From the NCBI GenBank assembly GCA_903944165.1, contig CAJAQT010000051.1, positions 1 through 53,278 of the forward strand: a stretch of DNA of 53,278 bases, read 5' to 3'. The notes beneath the pieces are model-generated. The model was not told the DNA's origin, did not search any database, and saw only the letters and a program-made list of their open reading frames with translations. Shown piece by piece: positions 1 to 9,210 of the stretch (positions are counted from its first letter, which is position 1; each line of letters starts with the position of its first letter). This DNA comes from an uncultured Methylococcaceae bacterium (GTDB lineage: Bacteria > Pseudomonadota > Gammaproteobacteria > Methylococcales > Methylomonadaceae). Both the position numbers and the translations under genes were made by a program.

Positions 1-93
1 CAAGAGCGGTGGCTGGCATTTTCGGGGGCGATGTTATGTTTTGCTTACATGGGCATGGTGGCCGTCACCAAAAACCCATGGTTTTTCTTATAA
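1..93 (+). CDS. C-terminal end of a SirB2-family membrane protein (partial)
   Basis: The window opens inside a reading frame that runs from base 1 to a TAA at 91-93 and encodes about 30 residues, too short to appear as a complete ORF. The peptide is hydrophobic and ends in VAVTKNPWFFL. That resembles the last transmembrane helix and tail of SirB2-type integral membrane proteins, which usually end in a VALTKNP-like motif. The N-terminal part lies outside the window, so the family call rests on this short tail only. It is co-directional with the next two genes. Confidence 0.5.
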   Translation, partial: QERWLAFSGAMLCFAYMGMVAVTKNPWFFL

Positions 94-106
94 CACACAG
101 CAATAC

Positions 107-158
107 GCTTGAAGCCAAGTAGGGTGGACGAAACTGTCCTGACCAAAACGCTTCAAGC
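107..158. repeat. Intergenic inverted repeat (REP-like)
   Basis: Perfect 9-bp arms GCTTGAAGC (107-115) and GCTTCAAGC (150-158) flank a segment containing the AGGGTGGA motif that recurs in other spacers of this window. It could act as a terminator for the SirB2-type gene, but no T-run follows, so a REP-like element is the better description. Confidence 0.55.
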
Positions 159-175
159 TTAGTTGTAAGTATTCT

Positions 176-207
176 CCCCCCCTCCCTTTTTTTTCTCAAA
201 GGGGGGG
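176..207. repeat. C7/G7 hairpin with T-rich loop
   Basis: A run of seven C (176-182) and a run of seven G (201-207) can pair around a loop containing eight T. It lies between the SirB2-type end and the next gene. It may be a transcript-end structure. Homopolymer runs of this length are also prone to length variation. Confidence 0.4.
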
Positions 208-285
208 ATTCTATGCTTAAAATGTAATGTTTGGCAGGGGCTGAATAATTACGCTTAGTTTTATTTAATTTAAGGATGAGCAATT

Positions 286-798
286 ATGTTTATTCATACG
301 TTACCTATTATTTTTACTTACACGCATTTATTTACTCTTTATGAAGCACTGATTTTTTGTGCGGCGATATTTTTGTTAACCTTTCTTTATACTCATGAGG
401 TTGATCGGCATTGGCAAGATAAAGAGCTTGGTAATTGGTATCATTTTTTACATTCAGCATGGCTTGGCAAGTTGTCGTTATGGCGTGCTTTCTGGCCTTT
501 TTTTGTATTAATTAATCTCATCCTGTTTTATATTGATTACCGCATTAGTAATGTAAGCTATACCATTGCTAGTTGGAAAACGGTGCATGGCATGGTGCTG
601 TTCCCTATTCTTTGGTGGATTGTGTCGGTGTGGCGTTGTTCGCGTTATTGTCGATATAAAATATGGGCCGCTGCCGCACGCACCGTCACGGTTTACCTTA
701 TCCTTGAATTATGCTTACGTTTTTTTATTGCTACACAATATCCACACACACTCTTTGATTGCCGTTTGTTAGTGATGGAATATGGCGATTGCTTGTAA
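286..798 (+). CDS. Hypothetical integral membrane protein, 170 aa
   Basis: The ATG at 286 follows an AAGGATGAG Shine-Dalgarno-like stretch. The protein is very hydrophobic and rich in aromatic residues, with about four predicted transmembrane segments (around residues 12-33, 68-88, 102-120 and 130-150). Between the first two lies a polar, Trp/His-rich loop (residues 38-62). I do not recognise a family and see no catalytic motif. It lies between the SirB2-like end and the DUF2782 gene, about 75 bp upstream of the latter, so the genes may be co-transcribed. Confidence 0.75.
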   Translation: MFIHTLPIIFTYTHLFTLYEALIFCAAIFLLTFLYTHEVDRHWQDKELGNWYHFLHSAWLGKLSLWRAFWPFFVLINLILFYIDYRISNVSYTIASWKTVHGMVLFPILWWIVSVWRCSRYCRYKIWAAAARTVTVYLILELCLRFFIATQYPHTLFDCRLLVMEYGDCL

Positions 799-872
799 GC
801 AGTCGCTACCACAGGGCTTAAAAAAGATCCCGCCCAATAATCCCTATTATTTTTTGCTATGAGAAACCTATT

Positions 873-1235
873 ATGCGCAGTTGTTTATGTCGTTTAGCGG
901 TGCTGTCTGTATGCACTTTATTGCCGTTAATGAGTCTGGCAGTTGAGGGTGTTTATAAAGATAATTTAGAAGCTTTGCCAGAAGTGCCCGAGCCACCTAG
1001 TGCGCTGCACGACGGTGAAACTATCGAACCTGATATTACAATTTATCGTAAAGAAAAAAAGACCGTTCAAGAGTTTCGTCGTAATGGTCAGCTTTATATG
1101 ATTAAAATCATTCCAGAAATTGGCGCACCGTATTATTTTCTTGATACCAATAACGATGGTCAACTCGATGTGCGTAGCGGTGATTTAGATAAAGGCAGTC
1201 GCGTTAATTTATGGAAATTATTAGAGTGGAAATAA
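873..1235 (+). CDS. DUF2782 family periplasmic protein, 120 aa
   Basis: An N-terminal signal peptide (MRSCLCRLAVLSVCTLLPL, cleavage probably near residue 23) is followed by a short acidic/proline segment. The conserved DUF2782 core then contains NGQLYMIKIIP, PYYFLDTNNDGQLDVR and a closing WKLLEW. The family is common in gammaproteobacteria and has no established function. The small size and export signal suggest a periplasmic or envelope-attached protein. Length is normal for the family. A hairpin terminator follows at 1263-1299. Confidence 0.85.
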   Translation: MRSCLCRLAVLSVCTLLPLMSLAVEGVYKDNLEALPEVPEPPSALHDGETIEPDITIYRKEKKTVQEFRRNGQLYMIKIIPEIGAPYYFLDTNNDGQLDVRSGDLDKGSRVNLWKLLEWK

Positions 1236-1262
1236 GTTATTGAGACTGTGAAAGTATTAATC

Positions 1263-1299
1263 TGGGAGGGGCGCTTTAAGCGAAGCTTCTCCCACTTTT
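1263..1299 (+). terminator. Putative intrinsic terminator after the DUF2782 gene
   Basis: Arms TGGGAG (1263-1268) and CTCCCA (1289-1294) enclose a further GCTT/AAGC pairing and are followed by CTTTTG and an A/T-rich tract. It sits 28 bp after the stop codon of the DUF2782 gene. Confidence 0.6.
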
Positions 1300-1405
1300 G
1301 TTAAAAAATTTTTGCACATTTACTTACACCCTACGTCGCTAGGTTTCTTTATGCGAGATACGCGGTTATCAACCCCTACTTACTTACCGTTTTTATTGCT
1401 TGTCT

Positions 1406-3004
1406 ATGCTAAGAATTATTGAACTCAAACTTCCGTTAAATCATTCTGATGATGATTTAAACACCGCAATTTTACAGCGCTTAGCCATTCCTGCTGAGGC
1501 CTGTACGCGTTACAGTATCTTTCGTCGCAGTGTTGATGCACGCACTCGACAACACATTTTTTTTATCTATACCTTAGATGTTGAGACACCATTAGAAGCC
1601 GCTATTCTTGCTCGTAACCCTCAAGACCCACAGCTGGTATTAACACCAGACACGACGTATCGACAGGTAACGCGGGCAGCAACGCAGGCACTTCGTCCGG
1701 TGGTTATTGGTTTAGGACCCTGTGGCTTATTTGCGGGCTTGATTTTGGCGCAAATGGGCTTTAAGCCAATCTTATTAGAACGTGGCAAAGCCGTTCGTGA
1801 ACGGACCAAAGACACTTTTGGCTTGTGGCGACAAGGCATATTAAATCCTGAATCCAATGTGCAGTTTGGCGAAGGCGGAGCGGGCACTTTTTCTGATGGC
1901 AAACTTTATACACAAATTAAAGACCCCCATCATTACGGTCGAAAAGTGCTCACTGAATTTGTTAAGGCTGGTGCGCCTGAAGAAATCTTATGGGTCAATA
2001 AGCCGCATATCGGTACCTTTAAGTTAGTCTCGATGGTTGAGCGAATGCGTGCAAGCATCATTGCATTAGGGGGGGAAATACGCTTTCAAAGTCGTGTCGA
2101 TGATTTTTTAATTGAAAACCAACGCCTCTGTGGAGTGCAACTTTCTAATGGTGAGATTATTAATAGTCATCATGTCGTGTTAGCCATTGGCCATAGTGCC
2201 CGCGATACTTTTCAGGTGCTATATGACCGGGGCGTGTATGTCGAAGCAAAAGCCTTTTCCATTGGCTTTAGAATAGAACATCCGCAGTCATTAATTGATG
2301 CTCAACGCTATGGTGCTTATGCGGGTCACGCTAAATTGGGTGCTGCTGAGTATAAACTGGTGCATCATTGTCACAATCAGCGTTCAGTGTATAGTTTTTG
2401 TATGTGCCCAGGTGGTACCGTGGTGGCAGCAGCCTCGGAAGCCAATGGCGTGGTAACTAATGGCATGAGCCAATATTCACGCAACGAGCGTAATGCAAAT
2501 AGTGGCATTGTGGTGGGCATTACCCCTGAGCGTGATTACCCTGATCATCCCCTTGCTGGCATTGCTCTACAGCGCCAATTAGAAGCCCATGCTTTTGTGT
2601 TAGGTGGCAGCTCTTATCAAGCACCTGCGCAATTAGTAGGTGATTTTTTAACTGCACAGACTTCAACTGCGCTGGGTAAGGTATCACCCTCATATACACC
2701 TGGCGTAAACTTAACTGATTTAAGCACAGCGTTACCCGCGTATGCCATCACTGCATTGCGAGAGGCCTTGCCTATGTTTGACAAAAAAATAAAAGGTTTT
2801 GCCATGCCTGATGCGTTATTGACTGGCGTAGAGACACGCACCTCATCACCCATACGTATCAAACGTAACGCCTTGTATCAAAGCATTAATATCCAAGGAT
2901 TGTATCCTGCTGGCGAAGGCGCTGGGTACGCAGGCGGCATTTTATCAGCGGCTGTTGATGGTATTAAAGTTGCTGAGGCCGTCGCCTTAGCCTTAAATGA
3001 ATAA
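1406..3004 (+). CDS. COG2509-type FAD-dependent oxidoreductase, 532 aa
   Basis: The protein begins with a small N-terminal domain typical of COG2509 proteins (MLRIIELKLPLNHSDDDL). A Rossmann FAD-binding motif GLGPCGLFAGLILA (around residue 101) and the E of LLERGK follow. Further motifs are FGEGGAGTFSDGKL and a C-terminal GLYPAGEGAGYAGGI that closes the flavin site. Length is typical. The physiological substrate of the family is unknown. I prefer the ATG at 1406 over an in-frame TTG six bases upstream; neither has a strong ribosome site. The gene appears to be a single transcription unit upstream of msrB. Confidence 0.9.
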   Translation: MLRIIELKLPLNHSDDDLNTAILQRLAIPAEACTRYSIFRRSVDARTRQHIFFIYTLDVETPLEAAILARNPQDPQLVLTPDTTYRQVTRAATQALRPVVIGLGPCGLFAGLILAQMGFKPILLERGKAVRERTKDTFGLWRQGILNPESNVQFGEGGAGTFSDGKLYTQIKDPHHYGRKVLTEFVKAGAPEEILWVNKPHIGTFKLVSMVERMRASIIALGGEIRFQSRVDDFLIENQRLCGVQLSNGEIINSHHVVLAIGHSARDTFQVLYDRGVYVEAKAFSIGFRIEHPQSLIDAQRYGAYAGHAKLGAAEYKLVHHCHNQRSVYSFCMCPGGTVVAAASEANGVVTNGMSQYSRNERNANSGIVVGITPERDYPDHPLAGIALQRQLEAHAFVLGGSSYQAPAQLVGDFLTAQTSTALGKVSPSYTPGVNLTDLSTALPAYAITALREALPMFDKKIKGFAMPDALLTGVETRTSSPIRIKRNALYQSINIQGLYPAGEGAGYAGGILSAAVDGIKVAEAVALALNE

Positions 3005-3071
3005 AGACAGCACATCCCTTTTATCTTCTTCCTTAACACGCTAAGCGTACTAACTTAATTGATGAGTTTCT

Positions 3072-3491
3072 ATGAGCAAACTAATACTTAATTCACCCAC
3101 AGTCGTTAAAAATGAAGCCGAATGGCAAGCTGAACTCACTCCCGAGCAGTTCTCAATTTGTCGTTTAAAAAGCACCGAGCGCCCGTTTACAGGTCAATAC
3201 ACCGACTGTAAAAGCGCAGGCGATTATCATTGCGTATGTTGTGATACCGCGTTATTTAGCTCAACCACAAAATACGATTCTGGCTCTGGCTGGCCAAGTT
3301 TTTGGGCACCTATCAATAAAACCAATGTGACTGAGATTGCTGATGTTAGTCATGGGATGCGTCGCGTTGAGGTCACCTGTGCTGCGTGTGCGGCACATTT
3401 AGGGCATGTCTTTACCGATGGCCCAATGCCAACGGGACTGCGTTACTGCATTAATTCTGCGGCACTGCATTTTTACGAAGAAGCCTTATGA
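3072..3491 (+). CDS. msrB: Peptide methionine (R)-S-oxide reductase
   Basis: This 139-aa protein matches MsrB over its whole length. It reduces methionine-R-sulfoxide in oxidised proteins. Two zinc-binding CxxC pairs are visible (C54/C57 and C103/C106). The substrate region SGSGWPSFW and the catalytic cysteine C126 in [13 protein letters not shown] are also present. There is no export signal, so the enzyme is cytoplasmic. The stop codon overlaps the start of apeB (ATGA), which implies translational coupling. Confidence 0.95.
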   Translation: MSKLILNSPTVVKNEAEWQAELTPEQFSICRLKSTERPFTGQYTDCKSAGDYHCVCCDTALFSSTTKYDSGSGWPSFWAPINKTNVTEIADVSHGMRRVEVTCAACAAHLGHVFTDGPMPTGLRYCINSAALHFYEEAL

Positions 3492-4792
3492 GTAGCCATG
3501 CTCAAGTTCAACAATTGCTGGATTTTATTGATGCCAGCCCAAGTCCTTGGCATGCCGTTGCGTCACTTGAGCAGCAGTTACTTTCGCAGCATTTTCAGCG
3601 TCTTGATGAAACCGATTGCTGGACACTACAGCCAACTCAACGCTATTACGTCATTCGTGATGATTCGTCCATTATTGCTTGGATTATGGCGTCGACACCG
3701 CTTGCTGAACATGGCTTTAAAATAGTGGGGGCGCATACTGATTCACCTGGCTTGCGCGTTAAACCGCAGGCAATTAATCATCTTGAGGGATTTTTACGCG
3801 TTAATGTTGAGGTTTATGGTGGACCCATTTTAGCGACCTTTGCTGATCGAGATTTAAGTCTTGCCGGACGCCTTACTTATAAAAATGAGCAGGGGGACTT
3901 AGCAAATACTTTGGTTCGTTTTGATGCCCCCTTACTAAGACTGCCTAATTTAGCCATTCACATGAATCGAGGCGTGAATGAGGACGGTTTGAAATTACAA
4001 AAACACGCGGAGCTGCCCTTGATATTAAGCACCTTAGCTGAAGAGCAGCTCCCTGCTGATTATTTTACCTCGCTGTTACGCGAGCACGCTAAGCTTGATA
4101 CTACAAAAATTTTAGCCTGGGATTTGGCTATTTACGACACCCAAAAAGGCACATTTTGGGGCGCTAACGATGAATTTTATGCAAATAGTCAGCTAGATAA
4201 TTTAGCCTCTTGTCATGCCGCGATGACTGCCTTATTAACAAATGAGAGTGCAACATCGCCCGCCACACAGCTGTGTGCCTTTTTTGATCATGAAGAAGTT
4301 GGCAGTGAAAGTCATAAAGGTGCTGCAGGCAGTTTTTTACCCGATATTTTGCAACGTATCGCTTTCGCCACGCAGACCAATGCAGAGGATTTTGCCCGCG
4401 CCATGGCTCACAGTTTTTTAATAAGTGCAGACATGGCTCATGCCTATCAGCCTAGTTTTCCACTCGCGTATGATGCTGATCACAAAGCCATTGTAAACCA
4501 AGGCCCGGTAATAAAAGTAAATGCTAATCAACGCTACAGCACTGAAAGCCCTACTGAGGCATTATTTATTAATTGGTGTCAAGAAGCTGGCGTGCCTTAT
4601 CAGAAATATTCACATCGCTGCGATTTACCCTGCGGCAGCACCATAGGGCCCATTACTTCGGCCAAACTTGGCGTACGCTCGTTGGATATTGGTAATCCTA
4701 TGTGGGCCATGCACAGCCTACGTGAAAGTGCCGGCGTGTTTGATCATCAGTATTTAATTCGTGTGTTACAGCATTTTTTTAAAGCAACGTAA
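3488..4792 (+). CDS. apeB: M18 family aminopeptidase
   Basis: This 434-aa cytoplasmic metallo-aminopeptidase carries the M18 signatures. They are [13 protein letters not shown] (first metal ligand), [11 protein letters not shown], the catalytic/metal motif [23 protein letters not shown] and a C-terminal MWAMHSLRE. It removes N-terminal residues from peptides using two metal ions. The ATG overlaps the msrB stop by four bases. Length is normal for the family. No obvious terminator follows; the downstream spacer holds a REP-like element. Confidence 0.95.
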   Translation: MSSHAQVQQLLDFIDASPSPWHAVASLEQQLLSQHFQRLDETDCWTLQPTQRYYVIRDDSSIIAWIMASTPLAEHGFKIVGAHTDSPGLRVKPQAINHLEGFLRVNVEVYGGPILATFADRDLSLAGRLTYKNEQGDLANTLVRFDAPLLRLPNLAIHMNRGVNEDGLKLQKHAELPLILSTLAEEQLPADYFTSLLREHAKLDTTKILAWDLAIYDTQKGTFWGANDEFYANSQLDNLASCHAAMTALLTNESATSPATQLCAFFDHEEVGSESHKGAAGSFLPDILQRIAFATQTNAEDFARAMAHSFLISADMAHAYQPSFPLAYDADHKAIVNQGPVIKVNANQRYSTESPTEALFINWCQEAGVPYQKYSHRCDLPCGSTIGPITSAKLGVRSLDIGNPMWAMHSLRESAGVFDHQYLIRVLQHFFKAT

Positions 4793-4820
4793 CGGCTAGC
4801 AATGGTAATCCCTACAAAAC

Positions 4821-4878
4821 AGTGCATAGGTCGCAATAGCGTGACATAAAAGACATTCGCTGCGCTATGTATGAAAGG
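4821..4878. repeat. REP-like intergenic element, GTGCATAGGTC family
   Basis: The start reads GTGCATAGGTCGCAATAGC, and almost the same stretch (one base different) recurs at 32495. Further in, ATTCGCTGCGCTATG adds palindromic character. It occupies the spacer between two convergent genes. Confidence 0.5.
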
Positions 4879-4887
4879 CAGTGACGC

Positions 4888-5934
4888 CTAAGGGCCATTA
4901 ACCCTTACCGCGCGAAAAAAGGCCTTATCGCTGGATTTAATTGTTAACGATGTTGTCCACGTGTTGCCCGAAGCGCTTAGCGTTTTCCAAGGCAAAATAC
5001 CTGCGTTTGCAGAAGTCTTATTAAAAAACTCGCTCGGTACATCATTTTGATTATGGTAATAATATAAATTATAGTGCTCGCCTGCGTGTAAATTAGAGAC
5101 CGTAATTGTTAGCGTAATAGGCATAGCCTTTGGTCTACTTGCTGTATTGTGAACAATTGCTGGGCGTTCGTAATTAACATTTGTGGTCAATCGTACGGGA
5201 AGTGTTTCGTGGTATTTATCCAGCACGCCGGTAATCGCAAGCCCATATTTTGTCGTCGGGTAGGTTGGCAGTGAATACGTATTGTCGTCTTGTGCATTGG
5301 CAACCTGTCGATTAGCTAAATAAGCTTTTATTTCAAACGCATAGTAGGGCGACTGTGCACTATTATCACTAAATTGTATAACATCAGTCGGATGATAAGC
5401 TGTGTTTAAAGGGAAATCTGAGCCAACCCCAAAAACAGGCACAATGTGATCATACTCCGCATCGCCTGCGTTAGTAAAAACGCCCATAATGACAGGGTAT
5501 CCTTTGACAACCTGATCTTTTAGCCACGCATAAAATACCTCTGGACGTTTGCTGGCCACCGCCTTCGCCGCTAAGCGTAATCGCTGTGCCGCGCTAACTG
5601 CATTTACACCAAGCAACAGTTGTGCATGTTGTTTATATTGTTTTATTGCGGGCGAGGCAATCGCACGGACATCATATTGCGATAAATATTGACCATAATA
5701 TAAGCCCGCACTAATCATTGAAACCTCCCCACAATACCCATAATTACCATCCCATTGAATACGCGTAGGGATGTCGTTAAGCACCCAGTGCAGACGTGTC
5801 ATCGGTAATGGCTGCGCTACAACTGCCAGAGTGCGCCGCGCCGCTGCATACTCTGAACTTGCTGGCGCCGTCATGGATAATATCATGCAAAAAATAGCCC
5901 AACCGATTCGCCACGCAAAACTGTTTTTTATCAT
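4888..5934 (-). CDS. Secreted papain/C39-like fold protein, 348 aa
   Basis: A signal peptide follows the chosen ATG (MIKNSFAWRIGWAIFCMIL, cleavage near ASS at residues 25-27). In-frame starts lie 21 and 36 bp further upstream. The mature N-terminal half has a cysteine in GNYGYCGEV (C68), a histidine in AEYDHIVPV (H163) and FSDNSAQS (D190/N191). This is the Cys-His-Asp/Asn order expected of a papain- or C39-like peptidase. The C-terminal third reads as beta-rich with many Thr/Asn residues. No named family is recognised. It is 63 bp downstream of the orphan permease and probably shares its transcript. A non-catalytic homologue remains possible. Confidence 0.7.
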   Translation of the reverse strand: MIKNSFAWRIGWAIFCMILSMTAPASSEYAAARRTLAVVAQPLPMTRLHWVLNDIPTRIQWDGNYGYCGEVSMISAGLYYGQYLSQYDVRAIASPAIKQYKQHAQLLLGVNAVSAAQRLRLAAKAVASKRPEVFYAWLKDQVVKGYPVIMGVFTNAGDAEYDHIVPVFGVGSDFPLNTAYHPTDVIQFSDNSAQSPYYAFEIKAYLANRQVANAQDDNTYSLPTYPTTKYGLAITGVLDKYHETLPVRLTTNVNYERPAIVHNTASRPKAMPITLTITVSNLHAGEHYNLYYYHNQNDVPSEFFNKTSANAGILPWKTLSASGNTWTTSLTIKSSDKAFFRAVRVNGP

Positions 5935-5997
5935 CGTGCTGTCCCGACGTATCATTGTTTTTCTTAGCAAATACCCAATAAGCTGTGCTATGCGCGG

Positions 5998-6975
5998 CTA
6001 AGCCAGACGGACACGAGGGTCAACTAAAGTATAAGAAATATCTGTTAATAACAAACCAATAATGTAGAGGCCTGAGCCCAAAAATACCATGGCACGGACA
6101 ATCGCAAAATCTTGGCTGTTAATCGCATCAATGGTGTAACTGCCTAATCCAGGAATACTAAAAAATGATTCCATCATTAAACTGCCCATAAATAACAACG
6201 GTAAAATCACTACAACGCCTGTTAAAATAGGGATCATGGCATTAGGCAAAACATGCTTGAATAATGTTTCTATTTCACTAAGACCTTTGGCGCGTGCGGT
6301 GCGCACGTAGTCTTTATCAATTTCCTCCAAAAACAAGGTGCGATACCAACGCACTCCCGAGCCCACGCCTGAAAACACACCAATAATAATGGGTAAAATT
6401 AAAAAACGTAGCCCATGTAAACCATCGTCATAACCCGAAATAGGCACTAAGCGTAGCACCTTAGCCACCACAAATTGTCCGCCAATAATATAAAAGAGTG
6501 AGGATATTGACAGCAACATCACGGTTAATAAGGTGCCTAATTGTGCCAGAGATGAATGTCTAAACATGACTAAAAATAACGCTAAACAAACATTGACCAA
6601 TAACCCGATAACAAGCGTAGGAAACGCTAAGGCTAAACTTGGCCAAGCACGCTCTTTAATATCTGCATTGATATTTCTACCGCCATCAGAAATACCAAAT
6701 TGGAAAAAAAAGAGCCCTACTGATTTTTGGAAAAAAATGGTATGAGTGATTTTTTCTTGCGCCGCAGCCGTAGAATTCCAAAGCAAAGGCAAATCATAAC
6801 CATGCTGCTGCTTCCAATTATTAATCGCCGCTTCCGTGACATGTTTTTGACCCAGCTGCATACGCGCCATATCATCTGGACTATTCACCACAAAAAATAA
6901 CACGAAGGTTAGAATATTTACGCCAATTAATAACGGTATGGCATATAAACAGCGGCGAATAATATAGTTGAGCAT
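5998..6975 (-). CDS. DppB/OppB-type ABC transporter permease, 325 aa
   Basis: The N-terminus MLNYIIRRCLYAIPLLIGV is the classic first helix of peptide/nickel permeases. The EAA-loop signature follows in the C-terminal half (DYVRTARAKGLSE, then FKHVLPNAMIPILT). The last helices end in LLLTDISYTLVDPRVRLA. About six transmembrane helices are visible. The family imports di/oligopeptides or related solutes together with a second permease, two ATPases and a binding protein, and none of these partners is nearby. Length is normal, so this is an intact but orphaned subunit. Confidence 0.9.
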   Translation of the reverse strand: MLNYIIRRCLYAIPLLIGVNILTFVLFFVVNSPDDMARMQLGQKHVTEAAINNWKQQHGYDLPLLWNSTAAAQEKITHTIFFQKSVGLFFFQFGISDGGRNINADIKERAWPSLALAFPTLVIGLLVNVCLALFLVMFRHSSLAQLGTLLTVMLLSISSLFYIIGGQFVVAKVLRLVPISGYDDGLHGLRFLILPIIIGVFSGVGSGVRWYRTLFLEEIDKDYVRTARAKGLSEIETLFKHVLPNAMIPILTGVVVILPLLFMGSLMMESFFSIPGLGSYTIDAINSQDFAIVRAMVFLGSGLYIIGLLLTDISYTLVDPRVRLA

Positions 6976-7038
6976 GAGTACCTATTAATTATACAAGGGC
7001 GCATTAGCGATGCGGTGCAATACAGTTATCACCTATTG

Positions 7039-7086
7039 CAATCCTATGGATTGTGTTTTATGGGGTTGCAGACAAAGCCTGTCGCC
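7039..7086. repeat. Short palindromes and REP-like motif between MCP and permease
   Basis: CAATCC (7039-7044) and GGATTG (7048-7053) form a small stem. The following GGGGTTGCAG...AAGCCTGTCGCC resembles the GGAGTGCAAGC/GCCTGTACTCC hairpins at 21310 and 41111. It may mark the end of the receptor transcript or simply be a dispersed repeat. Confidence 0.35.
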
Positions 7087-7098
7087 CTAAATAGCGTA

Positions 7099-9210
7099 TC
7101 AGAATTTAAATTTAGCAATAATGTCCGCGAGTTGCTGTGTTTGTTCTTCAAGTGATTCAGTGGCTGCAGCAGCTTGTTCAACTAAGGCGGCATTTTGTTG
7201 CGTAACATCATCCATTTGCTCTATAGCGTGTTTAACTTGGCGTATACCCGAGGCCTGCTCAGCCGAAGTGAGCGTGATTTCTGTCACAAAACTCGAGACC
7301 CGATGAATCGCCTGCACAATTTCGCTCATGGTTTTTCCTGCCTTAGCCACTAAACGCGTTTCATCATTCACGTGCTCAACTGAGTTATCAATCAATTGCT
7401 TGATCTCGCCTGCAGCAGAACTTGCACGTTGCGCTAAATTACGCACTTCAATCGCAACCACTGCAAAGCCCTGCCCCTGCTGCCCTGCACGCGCCGCTTC
7501 AACAGCTGCATTAAGCGCCAAAATATTCGTCTGAAAGGCAATATTATCGATAACAGAAATAATATCGACAATTTTATTAGTCGCCACATTAATATTATTC
7601 ATATTAATGACTACCTGATTAACAACCTCAATGCCTTCGTTTGCAATGGTGGTCGCACCTAAACCAAGCTGCTTAGCATCTTGTGCCTTTTCACGATTGG
7701 CTTCAACTGCGGTGGTTAACTGTTCCATACTTGCAGCCGTTTGCTCAAGACTTGCAGCTTGTTCTTCGGTGCGATTGGATAAATCATTATTACCTGCGGC
7801 AATTTCTTGTGCTGCGGTAGCAATGGTGGTTGAGGCAAATTTAATTTCACCAATGAGGCCTTTAAGATTAGTTACCGTCCGATTAATACGCTCTTTAGCT
7901 TCACCAAATATACCTGGATAATGTTGCTGAATGGTTTGGCTTAAATCACCTTCGGCTAAAGCATTCGCAACCCGTAAAATGTCAGTAAAAGCAACGTGAT
8001 TAGTGTTAATTAAGGTATTTAAGTCCGTTAAAATTTCTTTGAAAAGATATTCGTAGTGATCGGCATCGCTACGTTTAGAAAAATCACCTTGTGCGCCCGC
8101 CGCTGCAAGTGTTTTTATTTCGTGGTTAATTGCTAAAAAATTTTCTTTAACGCGGTTCATCGTTTTCGTAATGATTAAAGTTTCGCCAGGCAACACCTCC
8201 ATATTGGTAGAAAAATCACCTTTCGCATATTCCGTCATGAGATCAATTACCCGATCGTTTAGGCTAATTCTTGATTGGATAAGCTGGTTAACATCCATTG
8301 CCATCGTCGCAAAAACACCCGTATATTTATGGTGATTTAAATTGACTGAAATCATGCCCAGATTATGTTGTTTAGCCATGTACTCTAAGTCTTCCACAAA
8401 TTCTTTAAGCGCGTCTTGTGTCAACTGCATTGAGTGAAAGACTTCGCCAAGCTCATCTTTTTGATGATGGCTATTAATAACTGAGCTCAGGTCTCCTTTA
8501 GCAAGCGCACGGGCAATATCTTGAGCAGAATTCAGCGACGTTAAAATGCCACGGTTAATTTTTAAAGTAAGCCACAAGGTAAGCAAAATAGTGCCCACGA
8601 AAATGCCCAGTAAACTTAGTTGATACCAACGCTGCGTGGTATTGGTTGTGGCTTCAATGGTCGTATTGATCGTGCTTGCTAAGTTGACCACTTGATCAAT
8701 GGCATGACGATGTGCTTCATAAGCGTGACGCATGACGGTTAAGCTGTGTTTAACCGCAGCAGCATCACCTTTTTCAATACTAGGAAATAAATGTTGCGTA
8801 GCTTCCTGATAAAACAGACGAGCTGGGTGATATGCGGTCTCCAGCAATGCGCTGCGTAAGCTAGGCTCAAGTGTTTGTGTTAGCCAGTAATCATGACGCT
8901 TTTCATAATCATGATTAAGCTGGATAAATTTTGCATTTAACGATGCAATTTCTGCCTTATCGGTGCTTTGTGTTAATTGAATGGCAACTAAATACGATTC
9001 AATGATGTATTCAGGTGGCGGGAGAACATCAGCAATAAGATCTTTACCTTGAACGATTTCTTGATAAATAGGCCCGTTAATATTCAAGGTGGTCATCAGG
9101 GTAAACGCGGCCATGCCAAACATCGTAAAACCTACGATCATGGTACTGAGAATCACAGTAAATCGTGCCTTAATGCTCATGTGATGGAATAGATGCTGTT
9201 TATTTGCCAT
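7099..9210 (-). CDS. Transmembrane methyl-accepting chemotaxis protein, 703 aa
   Basis: TM1 lies at about residues 20-40 and is followed by a roughly 150-residue, mostly helical periplasmic domain. TM2 contains LLGIFVGTILLTLWLTL, and a HAMP domain follows. Between HAMP and the signalling hairpin are several further HAMP-like repeats (segments containing AKGDFS, AQGDFS and AEGDLS). The cytoplasmic tip has the conserved NIAFQTNILALNAAVEAARAG. There is no C-terminal CheR/CheB-tethering pentapeptide. The frame extends upstream to a TTG at 9282. I chose the ATG at 9210; the ATG at 9180 is an alternative. It is not part of the che cluster. Confidence 0.9.
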   Translation of the reverse strand: MANKQHLFHHMSIKARFTVILSTMIVGFTMFGMAAFTLMTTLNINGPIYQEIVQGKDLIADVLPPPEYIIESYLVAIQLTQSTDKAEIASLNAKFIQLNHDYEKRHDYWLTQTLEPSLRSALLETAYHPARLFYQEATQHLFPSIEKGDAAAVKHSLTVMRHAYEAHRHAIDQVVNLASTINTTIEATTNTTQRWYQLSLLGIFVGTILLTLWLTLKINRGILTSLNSAQDIARALAKGDLSSVINSHHQKDELGEVFHSMQLTQDALKEFVEDLEYMAKQHNLGMISVNLNHHKYTGVFATMAMDVNQLIQSRISLNDRVIDLMTEYAKGDFSTNMEVLPGETLIITKTMNRVKENFLAINHEIKTLAAAGAQGDFSKRSDADHYEYLFKEILTDLNTLINTNHVAFTDILRVANALAEGDLSQTIQQHYPGIFGEAKERINRTVTNLKGLIGEIKFASTTIATAAQEIAAGNNDLSNRTEEQAASLEQTAASMEQLTTAVEANREKAQDAKQLGLGATTIANEGIEVVNQVVINMNNINVATNKIVDIISVIDNIAFQTNILALNAAVEAARAGQQGQGFAVVAIEVRNLAQRASSAAGEIKQLIDNSVEHVNDETRLVAKAGKTMSEIVQAIHRVSSFVTEITLTSAEQASGIRQVKHAIEQMDDVTQQNAALVEQAAAATESLEEQTQQLADIIAKFKF

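Noticed and set aside
7121-7921. Plus-strand frames opposite the MCP gene (61-96 codons)
   Set aside because: They are antisense shadows of the highly repetitive Ala/Glu-rich MCP coding sequence.
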